DNA of 64,000 nucleotides from positions 1 to 64,000 of the forward strand of contig LWRO01000023.1 of NCBI GenBank assembly GCA_001657325.1, written 5' to 3'. Of the stretch, positions 62,751 through 64,000 are shown in pieces. Below the pieces are notes generated by a model, which saw only the letters and a program-made list of their open reading frames with translations, had not been told where the DNA came from and made no database searches. This DNA comes from Geitlerinema sp. BBD 1991-9 (GTDB lineage: Bacteria > Cyanobacteriota > Cyanobacteriia > Cyanobacteriales > Geitlerinemataceae). Every line of letters begins with the position of its first letter. Within the stretch, counting starts at the first letter, position 1. Made by a program: the position numbers and the translations under genes.

Positions 62751-64000
62751 TCACGATTCATCTTTGTAGAAGCGATAAAACAGTCGTTCGTTTTTAAAAT
62801 CGTGTTCGTCGTGGACGTGATGGATAATCCCTCGATCGATCGGCAACTGTCCTAATTGAATCGCAACTTTCAGGCTGGCTTTCTGCGTCCGCATCAACCA
62901 TTCGACTGCATCCGTACCGACAAATGCGTTCGGATAGGTTCTCAAACCAAATCGGCGATTTTTAATTTCAACGCCATCCGATCCACGCATTTTTCTGGCG
63001 AGATCGTCCAAATCCAGGCTCTCTAGATCGCAACGATCGTCGCTAAAATCCAGTAGCGACTCAGCTCGATCGAAGTCGATCGTTTCCAGTGTTGAAGGCG
63101 TTTCACCGTCAACATCCAGGTCGGTTAATCCCGATCGATCGATCCATGCCGAAACTGCTCGATCGAGTTTGGGCGACTTCAAATGTAAATCTCGCTGGGG
63201 AAAGGGAATTTCGATTCTGTACTTTGCCAAACTCGCGTGAATGCGATAGTTTAATTCGCTGCGATACTTAAACTGTTTCTGAGGTTCGCGAATCCAAACG
63301 AACAAATCGAAATTGAGCGAACTATCGCCAAATTCTTGAAACCAAACTTGGGGGGCGGGGTAGCGCAAAATCTCAGGATGGCTTCGAGCCGCTTCTAACA
63401 AAGCTTTACGAACGAGAGGAACTTTAGAACCATAAGCGACACCGACAGGAACCCGAAAACGACTGACAGGATTGCCATGGCTCCAGTTGACAATTTCCTG
63501 TTCGAGAAAGCGGGAGTTGGGGACGATAATCGAAAGTTGGTCGAGGGTGACTAATTCGGTACTGCGCGATCCGATGCGTTCGACCGTGCCGACGAGATCG
63601 CCGATTTGAATGAAATCGCCCACTTGAATTGGACGGTTAAAGGCGATAATAATGCCACTGATGAAGTTATTGGCGATGTTTTGCAAGCCGAAGCCAACAC
63701 CAACCCCCACGGCACTGGCGAGAACGGCGAGAGAGGCGATATCGATGCCCCAACTTTGTAAGATCGCCAAGATGCCGATAAACGTCAATCCCGCACGAAC
63801 CAAGACCCCGAGTGCGTCGCGAACGTTTCGATCGTCGGCAATTTGTAGGATTTGCGATTTAAACCAGTTGGCAAACCACCCCACCAGCACCCACAAGGCA
63901 ACGATCGCCGCCAACAACAGCAATAAATCCAAAATCGAACAGTATCGATCGCCAAAGGGAATAATGGGTTCGGTAAAGGTCGAAACAACCCGGTAACGCA
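62751..64000 (-). CDS. MscS-type mechanosensitive channel with DEP domain, partial at the right edge
   Basis: The frame stays open to the window edge (22 further codons, reading RYRVVSTFTEPIIPFGDRYC, before a TTG at 63932), so the true start lies outside. Visible: two spans, the pore helix VLASAVGVGVGFGLQNIANNF, the beta domain RPIQVGDFIQIGDLVGTVER, and the C-terminal cage of MscS. After an acidic linker (about residues 290-310 of the visible part) a DEP domain follows (LARKMRGSDGVEIKNRRFGL, then VEWLM). DEP domains bind membrane lipids or receptors. Such a fusion may tie channel gating to a lipid signal. Confidence 0.9.
   Translation of the reverse strand, partial: RYRVVSTFTEPIIPFGDRYCSILDLLLLLAAIVALWVLVGWFANWFKSQILQIADDRNVRDALGVLVRAGLTFIGILAILQSWGIDIASLAVLASAVGVGVGFGLQNIANNFISGIIIAFNRPIQVGDFIQIGDLVGTVERIGSRSTELVTLDQLSIIVPNSRFLEQEIVNWSHGNPVSRFRVPVGVAYGSKVPLVRKALLEAARSHPEILRYPAPQVWFQEFGDSSLNFDLFVWIREPQKQFKYRSELNYRIHASLAKYRIEIPFPQRDLHLKSPKLDRAVSAWIDRSGLTDLDVDGETPSTLETIDFDRAESLLDFSDDRCDLESLDLDDLARKMRGSDGVEIKNRRFGLRTYPNAFVGTDAVEWLMRTQKASLKVAIQLGQLPIDRGIIHHVHDEHDFKNERLFYRFYKDES

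Noticed and set aside
1-64000. tRNA and rRNA genes
   Set aside because: Intergenic regions were looked over by eye for tRNA-like arms and none was convincing; a covariance search could still find one.

Overview
The window comes from a cyanobacterium. It holds a beta-carboxysome operon (ccmK2-ccmK1-ccmL-ccmM-ccmN), a form IB Rubisco operon (rbcL-rbcX-rbcS), the CO2-uptake NDH-1 genes ndhF-ndhD-cupB, an alkane pathway (ado-aar) beside accA, a high-light-inducible protein, a GUN4 domain, and many CGATCG-rich palindromes of the HIP1 type. The large sensory proteins and dispersed MITE-like repeats would suit a filamentous, non-picocyanobacterial lineage, but that is inference; the species cannot be named from this sequence.

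Layout. 1-4.3 kb is a decayed island: a GUN4-domain gene next to the edge, a Phd/RelE toxin-antitoxin pair whose toxin is frameshifted, a second antitoxin remnant, a frameshifted methyltransferase, a dead ISKra4-type insertion sequence (2761-3948) and the truncated end of a membrane protein. 4.5-6.6 kb is leuC-leuD. 6.7-11.3 kb carries a membrane protein of unknown role, a HAD phosphatase, a CCB1-type cytochrome b6 assembly factor, a DUF3155 protein and a Hik2/CSK-like kinase. 11.3-23.8 kb is a carbon-acquisition supercluster: cupB-ndhD-ndhF on the minus strand, diverging from ccmK2K1LMN, then rbcLXS after a gap of about 0.8 kb. CupB-type NDH-1 converts CO2 to bicarbonate, the shell and CcmM/CcmN gather Rubisco and carbonic anhydrase activity, and RbcX assists Rubisco assembly.

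24-32 kb is mixed housekeeping: thrC, a zinc-ribbon membrane protein, alanine dehydrogenase, a molybdate-binding Mop protein, an Hli protein, a BlaI-type repressor with an M56 protease (likely the copper-responsive PetR/PetP pair), and menD. 32-39.3 kb is a signalling block: a receiver protein with a histidine-less HisKA-like tail, a 1136-residue CBS/PAS hybrid sensor kinase, a PatA-like regulator and an EAL protein with lost catalytic residues. A group 2 sigma factor follows at 39.8 kb.

40.8-51.4 kb is a run of six GT-C type membrane proteins (five of them co-oriented and AT-rich, one frameshifted in a T run). 51.8-55.6 kb holds a translationally coupled pair: an unknown Sec-secreted protein and an animal-type heme peroxidase with an RTX tail. 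55.7-64 kb has pgsA, the ado-aar-accA block, an orphan sugar-type ABC permease, a HAMP histidine kinase and an MscS channel with a DEP domain that runs off the right edge. Two families of short non-autonomous elements (about 101 bp and about 72-114 bp) are scattered through the window; one follows the ends of the ISKra4 element.
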